Assembly: GCF_017498545.1 (NCBI RefSeq)
Contig: NZ_CP071793.1
Location: 11,030,256-11,094,255 of the forward strand
Reading direction: 5' to 3'
From: Sulfidibacter corallicola
GTDB taxonomy: Bacteria; Acidobacteriota; Holophagae; Acanthopleuribacterales; Acanthopleuribacteraceae
Length of the DNA: 64,000 nucleotides
Position 1 is the first letter of the stretch; each line of letters begins with the position of its first letter. A program made the translations under genes and the position numbers. The notes beneath the pieces are model-generated. The model saw only the letters and a list, made by a program, of their open reading frames with translations. It was not told where the DNA came from and made no database searches. Shown here piece by piece: positions 26,942 through 35,690 of this stretch.

Positions 26942-27751
26942 AATCGACCTCATCAAATGTCGCGTGATGGGCCAACTTTAAAGAAGAACGGGCGGGCCCC
27001 TGGATGATCGAGGTCATAGTCGCCGGCAGTTCGTTCGGTAACTGTCGAACGGCAAATTCGCCGATGCGGGCTCTGCCACATTTCCTCGAAGGTGATATTT
27101 CCGCAGATCCCGCATTTTTGGAGAGAGGTGGTGCCTGTAGGTTGGCCGGCTCGGCCGACGCTTCGAAGCAACGTATTTAACAGAAGAGAGTTACACCAAA
27201 GAGCGAAGCGACCCCTTCCCCCGGACAGGCCTAAACCGAGTTTCCGACGCTCTCGCTCTTTTCGCCGCGGCGCATTGTAATTGCTCCGACTGGTTGAGCA
27301 GGCTGGCCTGGGCGGCCCCCCTCACTTACAGGTCTTACGTCACTTGCGTACACACGAGTACTTCAAGCCTATTTCCTTCGATGGGCTTCGCCTTCTGGGT
27401 GCCAGGCCTCGATCTTGATCGATACATCGAAGGGCGTAACTCGGGCGTCCCCCTCTCAGCATGCGGGAGCTCCCGGCTCGAGTCACTTCGATGTGTCGGC
27501 CGAGCCGGCCAACCTACAGCGGTGACGCCCCTCTCAACATGCGGGAACTCTCGAGGGAATTGCTTCGATCGGTGGAGCAAGCTGGCCTGGGCGGCCCCCT
27601 CATCTACAGGTACGGTGCCCCTCTCGGCATACGGAAGCTATCGGCTTGACGAATCTCTCGGAAATGCGGGAACTCCCAAGCGATCGATCAGCATCGATGG
27701 CGAACCCGTTCCCACTCGATGCCGAGCGGCAACGGGCTCTCCTTCGGCGAA
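26942..27751. other. Intergenic region upstream of the heme d1 operon, rich in repeats
   Basis: 810 bases separating the nir operon from the end of the carboxypeptidase gene. It must hold the nir promoter, but no clear FNR/DNR box (TTGAT-N4-ATCAA) was found. Much of 27105-27680 consists of diverged copies of one repeat family (separate entry). Short open frames follow the repeats and are not credible genes. Confidence 0.6.
27105..27680. repeat. Imperfect 78-90 bp repeat cluster, direct and inverted copies
   Basis: Three direct units start with CCTCTC at 27452, 27530 and 27620 (78 and 90 bp apart). Shared blocks are CCTCTCnnCATGCGGGA, then TTCGATnnnTSG, a GAGCnnGCCnnCC-type block, CTACAG and GGTGMCGCC. 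A fourth partial unit (GAGCAGGCTGGCCTGGGCGG) lies at 27296-27333, and an inverted unit at 27105-27170 carries the reverse complement, including GTAGGTTGGCCGGCTCGGCC. No open frame is conserved across units. Fragments recur at 54100-54206. Confidence 0.7.
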
Positions 27752-28879
27752 TCAGGTCAACCGCTCGCGCATCGCGTAGATCGCGTTCAGGTTGGCCGCA
27801 CCGAGGCGGCGGCACCGTTCGGGTGACCAGCCCTCCAACTCGTTGGGCGTTTCGACGGTGTCCTTGAACGGCATCTCGAGCGTCATCGCCAGACACCCAA
27901 AGGTCTCCGCCACGTAATCCGTGGCCTTGGCCAGGTTGGCGCTGCCCGGTGCATCGGGTTCGTAACCGTGTTCGGTTTGAAAATCGGGGCTGGCCAGTAC
28001 CAGCGCGGCCTCGTAGGCGTCCTGCAACGCTTGGCGTTCCTCACTCCAGGAGGCGATGCCTTCCGCGCCCGCGATGAAATTGTAGGGCAAGGCCTCGTCG
28101 CCGTGTACATCCAAGAAGAAGTCGACACCGACTTCGTGCATCTTCTGGCGAACCAGGAACACTTCCGGACTGCGCTCCATGGTGGGCTTCAACCATTCGC
28201 GGTTCAGGTTCGCGCCCGCCGCGTTCGTGCGCAGGTGGCCGCGCCGGCTTCCGTCCGGGTTCATGTTGGGCACCACGTAGAAGACGGCCCGTTTGAGCAG
28301 CTCGCGGCTGACCGGTTCGTCCTCGTCCAGCAGTTTGTCGAGGAACCCTTCCATCCACCACTCGGCCATGGTTTCGCCCGGATGCTGCCTGCCGATGATC
28401 CAGCACTTCAGCTTGTCACCTTCCGGCTCCCCAATGCGGAGCAGATCCAGGTCTTGGCCGTCGAGGGTCTGCCCGAGCCGCATGACGTCCACGCTCGGCG
28501 CCGCCAGCGTATCCGCGATCAGGTCCATGTGCCGTTCCACGCTGTAGGGCGCGAAATAGGCGAAGTACAAACTGTTGGCCAACGGCTTGTGCCGCAGCGT
28601 GAGCTCCTTGCCGTCGAATTCGGTTTCGATGCGAAACCAGCTTTCCCGATCGTAGGAAGCCACTGCCCGGTAATCCTTGAAGCCTCCGGGATAGGCCGCG
28701 CCACCGGCATTCTGAATGCGCATCACGCACTCCCGATCCTTGGCGCCGGTCAGGCGAAAAAAGAACCACTGATAGAAATCGGATTGGTTGTCCTTGACGA
28801 TCTCGAGGCGAATGTCGCTCGGATCCTCGGCGGCGAGACAGCGAATGTTGCCGCCATCAAATTGACTGCTGATATGCAT
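27752..28879 (-). CDS. M14 zinc carboxypeptidase (cytosolic carboxypeptidase/AGBL-like)
   Basis: 375 residues from the ATG at 28879 (AAGGGACG upstream). Residues 1-120 form the beta-sandwich N-domain seen in cytosolic carboxypeptidases (FYQWFFFRLTGAKDRECVMRI). The catalytic domain has the zinc ligands HPGE and the third His in LDVHGDE, substrate-binding NPDG and NLNREW, and the general base Glu in TLEMPF. No signal peptide, so it is cytoplasmic. Eukaryotic relatives trim glutamates from tubulin; bacterial ones process peptides of unknown nature. Stands alone, minus strand. Confidence 0.9.
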   Translation of the reverse strand: MHISSQFDGGNIRCLAAEDPSDIRLEIVKDNQSDFYQWFFFRLTGAKDRECVMRIQNAGGAAYPGGFKDYRAVASYDRESWFRIETEFDGKELTLRHKPLANSLYFAYFAPYSVERHMDLIADTLAAPSVDVMRLGQTLDGQDLDLLRIGEPEGDKLKCWIIGRQHPGETMAEWWMEGFLDKLLDEDEPVSRELLKRAVFYVVPNMNPDGSRRGHLRTNAAGANLNREWLKPTMERSPEVFLVRQKMHEVGVDFFLDVHGDEALPYNFIAGAEGIASWSEERQALQDAYEAALVLASPDFQTEHGYEPDAPGSANLAKATDYVAETFGCLAMTLEMPFKDTVETPNELEGWSPERCRRLGAANLNAIYAMRERLT

Positions 28880-29207
28880 CTTGGTCGTCCCTTCATGAAA
28901 ACATTCGACCAGGCATTCTACCAAGGATTCTCGAACCGTAAACGCAAGGACCCGCGGATCGTCCAGGGAAGATCGAAGCCACGCAGGAACGACGCGACCC
29001 CGACCTCATCACGGTTTCCTTTCGGAGGCGCAGACCACCCGTTACGCAACCCCGGTCCACGGCCTGTAAGGGATATCACGGAGGAGGTATCGGGCTCGGC
29101 CCGTTGCCTGCGGCATGGGAACCGCCGACACCCGATACCTGACATCATGCCCATCCAGTCGAATCGCTCGCTCTGGAACAATCGATCCATACCTGGATGG
29201 GCACCAT
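28880..29207. other. Intergenic region with inverted repeats
   Basis: 328 bases between the end of the amylase gene and the start of the carboxypeptidase gene. It is dominated by the MITE-like element copy 2 (separate entry). No gene seen. Confidence 0.6.
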
Positions 29208-29210
29208 CTA
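29085..29210. repeat. MITE-like intergenic inverted-repeat element, copy 2
   Basis: Lies directly after the amylase stop codon. Two nested inverted repeats are exact: TGCCCATCCAG (29148-29158) with CTGGATGGGCA (29193-29203), 34 nt apart, and AGGTATCGGG (29085-29094) with CCCGATACCT (29131-29140). Read on the minus strand, the order CTAG, GTGCCCATCCAG, 34 nt, CTGGATGGGCA, GGTATCGGGTGTC aligns without gaps to the copy after dxs. It may double as a 3' hairpin of the amylase message. Confidence 0.65.
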
Positions 29211-30704
29211 GAAGTTCGGGTAAATGTCGATCGTTTGCCCGCCGCTCCCTTGGTGGTTGCCTCCCGTTTCCCAGGTAGCGTCGTTGATCAGCGATTTGAA
29301 TTCGAACCCCTGGCCGGCCGGAATGGCGTCGGTCTGCCAGACCCAGACGTTGCCGGTGGTCCAGGTGGCAGCCTGCCCGGATTGCCAACTCAGCGGCGCC
29401 ACATTGCCGCGCACGCTGATCGAATTTCCCCAACCGGTATCGTAATGGACGCGAATCGTGGTCGTGGCATCGCCACCGTCGCCGCCATCACCACCATCGC
29501 CGCCGTCGCCACCGCCGGCGACCCACACGGCGTAGTTGGTTCCGGAACTGGCCAGGCTCCAATCACCGGAGGGGCTCCAGTCGCCCCAGCCGACCTTGAC
29601 GGCCACGGAACCGTCGACGATCGCCGCATATTTACTGCCGTCCGCGGCCCGCACGCTGACGGAACTGGTGGCATGAATCCCCTGGCTTTTGCGAATCGCG
29701 ATCAGCTCGCGGATTTTATCCGAAACGTCGGGGAAGCCACCCCAGGGGTACGCGTGGGTCCAAAAGACACAGGGCACACCCGGGTGGGTGAGGATGTAGG
29801 CGTAACCCGCTTCCAGGTGATGGCGCGGAAACGACTGGACGTAGGCGCCGCCGCGCTGCTCCTCCGTATCGTGGTTTTCGAGGAAGGTCACCGCTTTGGC
29901 CGGCTGCCGACCGATCAGTCCGGCCGATTGCAGGGCACCGTAATTATTGTTGTGGAAGGCATCGATCAGGATGAACCGCAGCGGAAAGTCGAACGCGGTG
30001 CTGTTGCCCGCCTGATTGACCCAGTTCTCGACCGCCCCGGCATCGCCGTCGAAAAACTCACCGATGGAGATCGCAGGTCCGGTGCGATTGTTGTAGAGCT
30101 GGACCGCCCAGGGTGCGAATCCCTTCACCAGATCGTAGCGCCAACCCTTGTAGCCCATACTCTTGAGCTGGTTCAGCCAACTCACGATATCGTCTTGGAG
30201 CTGCGGCAGGTGGTGGTCCAAATCACGCGCGGCGTCGTAGCGTTCGCCGGAATCGTGGTTCCCGCTCTTACAGCCGACGGGGCATCCGGGCCACTCGTCA
30301 TCCGCGGTCACGTACCAGGTGGGCCAGGCAGGATTACAGAAATCGGCAAAATCGGTGCAGCCGACCCGGTGGTTGACGACGATATCCGCGATGGGGCCGA
30401 TCCCCTTGCCGTTGAGGACATTCAGCAAATCCTGCAACTGGCCCGCGGAGCCGTACTGCGAGTTGAAATTCTGAAGTTCGCGCGGCAGGTACCCCTCGTT
30501 GGAAGCCGCGTCGGAGGAGGGCGGCAACCAGATGAGCGAATACCCGTCGGCCTTCATTTGATCGCTGAGATCGTCGAGGACAGTCCACCAATTGGCGGTG
30601 TGCGAGGTCCAATGGAATCCCTGCAACATGACGTCCGGTGAACCGGCCATGCAGGTTACGGCAAAGGTCAGGACAAGAACCAGGGCTTTACATTTGGTGA
30701 GCAT
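29208..30704 (-). CDS. Secreted alpha-amylase (GH13) with Gly-Asp linker and C-terminal starch-binding-like module
   Basis: 498 residues from the ATG at 30704 (GAGGAGAG upstream); signal peptide about 1-20 (LVLVLTFAVTCMAGS). The GH13 barrel shows DIVVNHR, GWRYDLVKGF (nucleophile Asp191), ISIGEFFDGD (acid/base Glu216) and FLENHDTEEQ (Asp279). A short C-domain follows, then five GGD repeats near residues 395-415, then about 80 residues with two Trp-rich strands (HYDTGWGNSISVRGN, WVWQTDAIPAGQGFEFK) resembling a starch-binding CBM. Expected to cut internal alpha-1,4 bonds of starch or glycogen outside the cell. Monocistronic; a palindrome lies about 160 bp upstream. Confidence 0.92.
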   Translation of the reverse strand: MLTKCKALVLVLTFAVTCMAGSPDVMLQGFHWTSHTANWWTVLDDLSDQMKADGYSLIWLPPSSDAASNEGYLPRELQNFNSQYGSAGQLQDLLNVLNGKGIGPIADIVVNHRVGCTDFADFCNPAWPTWYVTADDEWPGCPVGCKSGNHDSGERYDAARDLDHHLPQLQDDIVSWLNQLKSMGYKGWRYDLVKGFAPWAVQLYNNRTGPAISIGEFFDGDAGAVENWVNQAGNSTAFDFPLRFILIDAFHNNNYGALQSAGLIGRQPAKAVTFLENHDTEEQRGGAYVQSFPRHHLEAGYAYILTHPGVPCVFWTHAYPWGGFPDVSDKIRELIAIRKSQGIHATSSVSVRAADGSKYAAIVDGSVAVKVGWGDWSPSGDWSLASSGTNYAVWVAGGGDGGDGGDGGDGGDATTTIRVHYDTGWGNSISVRGNVAPLSWQSGQAATWTTGNVWVWQTDAIPAGQGFEFKSLINDATWETGGNHQGSGGQTIDIYPNF

Positions 30705-31550
30705 TTTTCTCTCCTCGTAAATCTTACAAATCAGGAAAGAAACCCACACAGAGAGCAATAATTCAGGTCAAGACAATAAAACCACTTCCCTTTCAAGAGA
30801 AAGAGTTTGAAAAATGTAAAAAATAGGTAAATGAAAATGCCACCCGCTATTCCGCCAGAGATTGACACGTCTGTCAACGTATTTTCCCGATTTTGACGCA
30901 CATTGCCAAAAAAGTCACAAAAGCCCGCGGCCGAGCCTCCGATCGACCGTCAAGACCGGGCCTTTCGTTCAATCGACCCACTCAGGGAGAAACGCAGACC
31001 GTTCGAGAGACGAGTTACTAAGGTTCGCCAAGCACTGGAAGAGGCGACCGTTCCGAAATCTAGACAGCCGACCAAACTGTGAAAAGAATCACGTATCTGG
31101 ATACGTAAATTAACTTTTCTCCATATTTTTTCCTAGATCTAATAAATCTCCACGTTTTCTCCACAATCTTGCCGTAGATATTCTCGAAACAATGATGAGC
31201 GACCTGTCATTCGTGAACGCTTCGCGAGTGAATCACTTCGGTGTGTCAGGCTTCCCGGTATGGAACGAACATACTCAGACATACTGACACTTATCATCCT
31301 TTCCCCGAAAAACGGTGTACCACGGTTCGCATCCATCATTGATATCGACGTAGTGAACAGGGTGACCGATTCCTTCGGCACCAATACTCACTTTATTGAA
31401 ATGCGGCGACTTGAACAGGGTTCTCGCGTTGGGTGTTTCCCCACACCAAGCCCGAAGTGTGTCGGTGTGTTTCACAACGAAAAAATCCACGGCCTCCGTG
31501 AAGACGCGTGACCTTCGATGGCACGGAGGCCCCATCATTTGGAGTAGAAC
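30705..31550. other. AT-richer intergenic region between amylase and chaperone genes
   Basis: 846 bases, clearly richer in A/T than the coding DNA in 30720-30850 and 31080-31190. It serves the divergent amylase and chaperone-effector transcripts. It holds one 16-bp palindrome (separate entry) and, near 31229-31259, a fragment (CACTTCGGTGTGTCAGGCTTC) resembling part of the 27.5-kb repeat, here cut to twenty bases or fewer per block. No credible gene. Confidence 0.55.
30862..30877. promoter_or_regulatory. Palindromic operator-like site upstream of the amylase gene
   Basis: TTGACA, CGTC, TGTCAA: exact 6-bp arms with a 4-bp spacer, about 160 bp before the amylase start. The size fits a dimeric repressor site (TetR, LacI or GntR type), and TTGACA itself reads as a -35 hexamer on both strands. 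No regulator gene is adjacent, so the binding protein is unknown. Confidence 0.4.
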
Positions 31551-32036
31551 ATGGATATAAAAAAGCGTTTCAACGAACTCCTCGGCGAGTTCGGAACCAT
31601 GGTCGGCATTCCCGAGTTGGCCTGCGATGAAGACGGCATCTGCACCATCGGCCTCGACGATACCTTCGTGCTGCACATCGGGGTTCGCGAGGGCGGCGCA
31701 GACGTGGCCGTTTCGAGTGCCTTGGGCTCGGTCGACCCGGAACGTCGCGCCGAGATGTTCACCGAACTGCTGGCCGAAAACCTGTTCCCCGACACCCTCG
31801 ACATGGCCTTCGCCTGGGATCGGCAGCACGAACAGGTGGTGCTGACCGCCAAGGCGCCCCTCGCGGAGTTGGACGGCCAACTCTTCAGCCAGTTCCTCGA
31901 ACGGTTCATGGACGTGGCCACCCATTGGGAGCCGAGACTTTCCGACGAACCCGAAGAACAGCCGGCCGCTCCGGAACCGCGTCCACTCGAGACGCCCGAG
32001 CAATCGGTCATGTTCCATCCGAAATTCATGGCCTGA
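31551..32036 (+). CDS. CesT/SycE-like type III secretion chaperone
   Basis: 161 residues, GGAG six bases before the ATG. Small, acidic, single-domain protein: FNELLGEFGTMVGIPELACD, then GICTIGLDDTFVLHIGVREG, then DMAFAWDRQHEQVVLTAKAPL, the helix-beta-beta-helix pattern of class I type III secretion chaperones (Tir chaperone family). The last 30 residues are a Pro/Glu-rich tail. It sits 36 bases upstream of a 1205-residue gene with its own strong ribosome site, the usual chaperone-effector arrangement. It would bind the N-terminus of that protein and hold it for export. No type III apparatus gene is in the window, so secretion is inference. Confidence 0.75.
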   Translation: MDIKKRFNELLGEFGTMVGIPELACDEDGICTIGLDDTFVLHIGVREGGADVAVSSALGSVDPERRAEMFTELLAENLFPDTLDMAFAWDRQHEQVVLTAKAPLAELDGQLFSQFLERFMDVATHWEPRLSDEPEEQPAAPEPRPLETPEQSVMFHPKFMA

Positions 32037-32072
32037 CCCGCAGGCCACCACTTCCATCAAAGGAGCGAAAAG

Positions 32073-35000
32073 ATGACATTGAACGTCAATGCATTCAGAA
32101 AAGTCATGAACACCAATTCCGCCCGAATCGTCAACGAGAGCGGCAACCTGGCTTCCCGACCCGGCGGAACTTGGCAACAGTATGCCCTGAGTTGGTACAA
32201 CAACAAGGGCGTCCAAAGCGAAATGAGGGCCCAGAACCGCGCGGTTCGTGCCGATTTCGTCGCGGCCCTCAAGAAGGACTACGGCACCAAATTGGCGAAA
32301 CGCCTGATCGGCAGATATCACCTGAACGAGAACCGAAGCCAACCCCTGACCTCGGCGACCATCAAACAGGTCATCAAGGAAGCCGACAGGGCCTACGTGA
32401 GTCCCTTGAAAAAAGAGTTCCGCGGGATGTTGGGCACCGCCCCTCGTGACAAGGTGGCCTACCTGAAAGACAAGGGCTTCCAGCGACGCCTGGAAAACCA
32501 GATCAACAAAATGGTACAGCCTTTCGAGGGTCCGGGCCGGCAAAAGATCCTCAACGACCTGCGCGAGATGGTCAACGGTCTCCCGTTCTACATTCCGAAA
32601 CACGTTCGCGAACACGCACACGACGCGATCGACCGGCACGATCGCCAGGTAGGCGCGCCCGGCTGGGGATACCTGGGGCCCAGCAAGACCGGGGCGAACG
32701 ACGAACACGTCATGAACCGCGGCATCGCGGAAATCGTGATGATCGGGGACACGCCCTACACACCGGTCTACATGTCGGTTTACAGCGACGCCCTGACCGC
32801 CTCCAAACCCGGCTACAAAGATTTCGGTCAGGACGAGGACGGCAGGATCCTGATCCACACCGGCAACAAGAACCAGGACGAAAGTACCTTGTGGGTCAGC
32901 ATGGGACGCCCCCAACGCCAGGTGAAATGGTTGGAGAACTACAGCCGGTCGGGCGATATCAAGGGAGACCAGAACCAGCCGTTGATCCGTTCCTTCCTCC
33001 TGCCGTTGAGCGTTGCCAACCAAATCTCGGCGGACGCCATCACGGAACACAATTCCAGTGGAACCGGCAAGGACATGAGCGTGGACAAACACTACGAAGC
33101 CAATCAGTATGGCATCGTCAACCCGCGATCGCTGGAGCTCATGCGCCAATACGCCCTGCCGGGATCGCTCAAGACCTACACCGACGGTTCCATCGAGAAA
33201 CAACCGCAAAATTGGGGTGAAGTGGTGCCGGTTTCGGATCTGCGCATGAAGCTGGGCGTTCCCGATGCCAACATCCCGGGTATCGACATCTTCACCGAGG
33301 AAGTCCCCTCTTCCGACGCGCGCAAGCTCTACGCGATTTTGTCCAACGACACGAGCGTCTTGGAAAAGGGCGAGCGCCTGCCGGCGGGCAAGTACCTGAC
33401 CAAGAAACGCAAGGACCTGCTGAACAAGTTCCTTCCCTCGGGTGCCACCGAAAAGGACCTCGAGAAGTTCCTGCAGCCTTGGGCCACCTCCGGAGGAAAA
33501 AACCCGCCGAACTCCCAACACCTGCGCAGCCAGGGCGTCGGGGAAAAGGCCATCACCAAGTTGGAGGCGAGCCTGCGCGAGGTGGGCTTCATCGAGAAGG
33601 CCAGCTATAAGGATCGCGCCGACGAGTTGCTGTCGATTTATGCGTTCCACACGGGCAACGAGGATTTTCTGCCCGAAGACGTGGACATGCCGAATCAAAA
33701 AACCCGTCAGGCGATCGTCGACAATTTCTGTTCGAAGCACCAACCCAAGGGCGTTTCCCGGGAGGACTTCATCAACGATTTCGTGGGTCCCTGGGCGACC
33801 CAGGCCCGGATTTCCCAGGAGATCAGCGACAACTTCGACGCGCTTCGCGAACACGAGATCGACGAACTTCCCACCGAAGCGCCGCTCATCGATTTTTCCA
33901 AGGACGACGACCTTCCGATCGTAGGCCGTGCATGGCCCCAGGAGCTGGCGCTGTCCACGGAGAATCAGATGATTCTCGAACAGCGCTTCCAAATACGGGA
34001 AGCGCTCTCGGAACTCACCGAAGCGATCGGCGAGGCTTTTGGCGACAAGGTCGGCGTCACGTCCGACGCGCGTCGCCTGTTGGGCCCCTTGAAGGATCGG
34101 GCTGGCCAGATCCTGAGCGACTACCACCTCAAAGTCGGAAAAATGAGTCACCTCAAGACGGTCATGCCCCTCTACCAAATGGAGTTGGCCGACTACCGCG
34201 ATGCCCTCACGGCACTTTTGCCCAAATCCGATCCACCCGAATCCCTGGTCAAGGTCATCGCGACCCTGAACAAGGCGGTACAGCGATCCAAGGCCGACCT
34301 GAAGGATCAGCTCAACTTCGCGCTGAACGACATCGGTGAGAAGATCGAGGCTCGCCAGCAGTTCATGACCGGGACGGGCAGTACCAAACAATGGAACCAA
34401 TTGGCCGTCGAGTTCGGCACCTCGGTCTCGAAGTTGGACGGCAAGGCTGCCCGCGAAACCTTCGACAAGATGATCCGCCTGTTTTCCACCGAAATGAACA
34501 GCGTGGTGGACGCGGGCCGCGAGGAAATGAAAAAGAACGGCAAGCTGAGCAAACCAACCCTGGACCGGATCGCCACGCTGCCCAAACGGGAACAGGAGTT
34601 CGTGAACCTCCAAATCGCCAAGGACACTTCGAAGACGTTCTCCAGCAGCTTCTACAGCTCGGGGATCAAGTTCAAAGGCAAGAGCTTGTCCCTGGACCGC
34701 ACCAGCTCCGTTTCCCAAAAGGGCATCAGCAACACGGGCAACAGTTGTTACCTGGCTGCCGGCCTGAACATGTTGTCGGTGGTCGAGCCCTATCGCCAAC
34801 TGTTCAACCCCGTGAACTACAACCAGGCCAACTACGTGGGTCGACCCACCGCGTGGGCGGCCGTGCAAACGATCGGCCCCAAGATCTGGAACGTCATGGA
34901 AGACGTGCGGGCCGGACGCGCGGTGGATCGTGCGACCATCAACGACCTCCTGGCCGATATGGATCACTACCACCTCTTGCCGGCCCCGTCCCTGGCGGCG

Positions 35001-35690
35001 CTGCGCAGCGGCCTGACGGCACGCAGCGCCCAGCAGGATCCCAACGAGGTCATCTTCCGAAAGCTGATTCCGCTGTTCGATCCCACCAACGCCATGTCCC
35101 TCAACCAGCAGATCGTCACCGATTTCAGTGGCAACCTTCACAACGCGCAGATCCGAGCCGACCTCGACGTCCACGACCACACCAGCCTGGTTCACGGTTC
35201 GATGACCCAGCATCAGATGGATCCGATCGTCGAGCTGCCGATCGTGAACCATCTTGGCGACATCGACACGCTGCAGGACGCCATTGACTCGTTCCAAAAT
35301 ACCGAGCAGATCGACGACGTGCGCGCGGTACACCAAGGCAACGTCATTCAAGGCCGGGCCGCCCGGACGATCACGGTTCAGGGCAATCCGCCGGCCGTGA
35401 CCTTCACCCTTCGTCGTGGCGACGGCATCCGGAAGGACGAGCACGAGGTGGACGCGCCCAACCGGCTGAAGATCAACGGTCAGTGGTACAACCTGAAGGC
35501 GGTGGTGAACCACGAGGGGGCGACCCTGAGTTCGGGTCACTACACGGCCTTGACGGTCAACCCCAACAGCGGCAGTTGGGAACATCGGGACGACTCGTCG
35601 GTGTCCTCGATCCAGACACCGGACCACCTCAGCGCCGCCAACCAGTCCCAAAAGAACCATGGCTACATGTTCACCTATGTGCGCGAGTGA
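32073..35690 (+). CDS. Putative type III effector with C-terminal ubiquitin-specific protease (C19) domain
   Basis: 1205 residues, AAAGGAGCG before the ATG, no signal peptide or membrane segment. Residues 860-1205 carry the USP boxes: Cys box GISNTGNSCYLAAGLNML (Cys892, compare GLxNLGNTCYMNS in USPs) and His box LSSGHYTALTV (His1156) followed by EHRDDSSVSSI (Asp1173/1174). The catalytic triad is thus present, implying deubiquitinase or ubiquitin-like protease activity in a eukaryotic cell. Residues 1-120 are polar and helical, a plausible secretion/chaperone-binding region. Residues about 165-385 form a separate alpha/beta domain (TPVYMSVYSDALTASKPGY, WVSMGRPQRQVKW, EANQYGIV) that I cannot name; an ADP-ribosyltransferase-like fold is a guess. 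Residues 590-860 are helical. It follows a CesT-like chaperone and ends at a strong terminator. Confidence 0.75.
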   Translation: MTLNVNAFRKVMNTNSARIVNESGNLASRPGGTWQQYALSWYNNKGVQSEMRAQNRAVRADFVAALKKDYGTKLAKRLIGRYHLNENRSQPLTSATIKQVIKEADRAYVSPLKKEFRGMLGTAPRDKVAYLKDKGFQRRLENQINKMVQPFEGPGRQKILNDLREMVNGLPFYIPKHVREHAHDAIDRHDRQVGAPGWGYLGPSKTGANDEHVMNRGIAEIVMIGDTPYTPVYMSVYSDALTASKPGYKDFGQDEDGRILIHTGNKNQDESTLWVSMGRPQRQVKWLENYSRSGDIKGDQNQPLIRSFLLPLSVANQISADAITEHNSSGTGKDMSVDKHYEANQYGIVNPRSLELMRQYALPGSLKTYTDGSIEKQPQNWGEVVPVSDLRMKLGVPDANIPGIDIFTEEVPSSDARKLYAILSNDTSVLEKGERLPAGKYLTKKRKDLLNKFLPSGATEKDLEKFLQPWATSGGKNPPNSQHLRSQGVGEKAITKLEASLREVGFIEKASYKDRADELLSIYAFHTGNEDFLPEDVDMPNQKTRQAIVDNFCSKHQPKGVSREDFINDFVGPWATQARISQEISDNFDALREHEIDELPTEAPLIDFSKDDDLPIVGRAWPQELALSTENQMILEQRFQIREALSELTEAIGEAFGDKVGVTSDARRLLGPLKDRAGQILSDYHLKVGKMSHLKTVMPLYQMELADYRDALTALLPKSDPPESLVKVIATLNKAVQRSKADLKDQLNFALNDIGEKIEARQQFMTGTGSTKQWNQLAVEFGTSVSKLDGKAARETFDKMIRLFSTEMNSVVDAGREEMKKNGKLSKPTLDRIATLPKREQEFVNLQIAKDTSKTFSSSFYSSGIKFKGKSLSLDRTSSVSQKGISNTGNSCYLAAGLNMLSVVEPYRQLFNPVNYNQANYVGRPTAWAAVQTIGPKIWNVMEDVRAGRAVDRATINDLLADMDHYHLLPAPSLAALRSGLTARSAQQDPNEVIFRKLIPLFDPTNAMSLNQQIVTDFSGNLHNAQIRADLDVHDHTSLVHGSMTQHQMDPIVELPIVNHLGDIDTLQDAIDSFQNTEQIDDVRAVHQGNVIQGRAARTITVQGNPPAVTFTLRRGDGIRKDEHEVDAPNRLKINGQWYNLKAVVNHEGATLSSGHYTALTVNPNSGSWEHRDDSSVSSIQTPDHLSAANQSQKNHGYMFTYVRE

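Noticed and set aside
26942..27104. FNR/DNR box before the nir operon
   Set aside because: No TTGAT-N4-ATCAA-like site; only a weak GTTCG/CGAAC pair near 27030.
27451..27680. Possible CRISPR array
   Set aside because: Units are 78-90 bp, diverged, and have no uniform repeat-spacer alternation; no cas genes.
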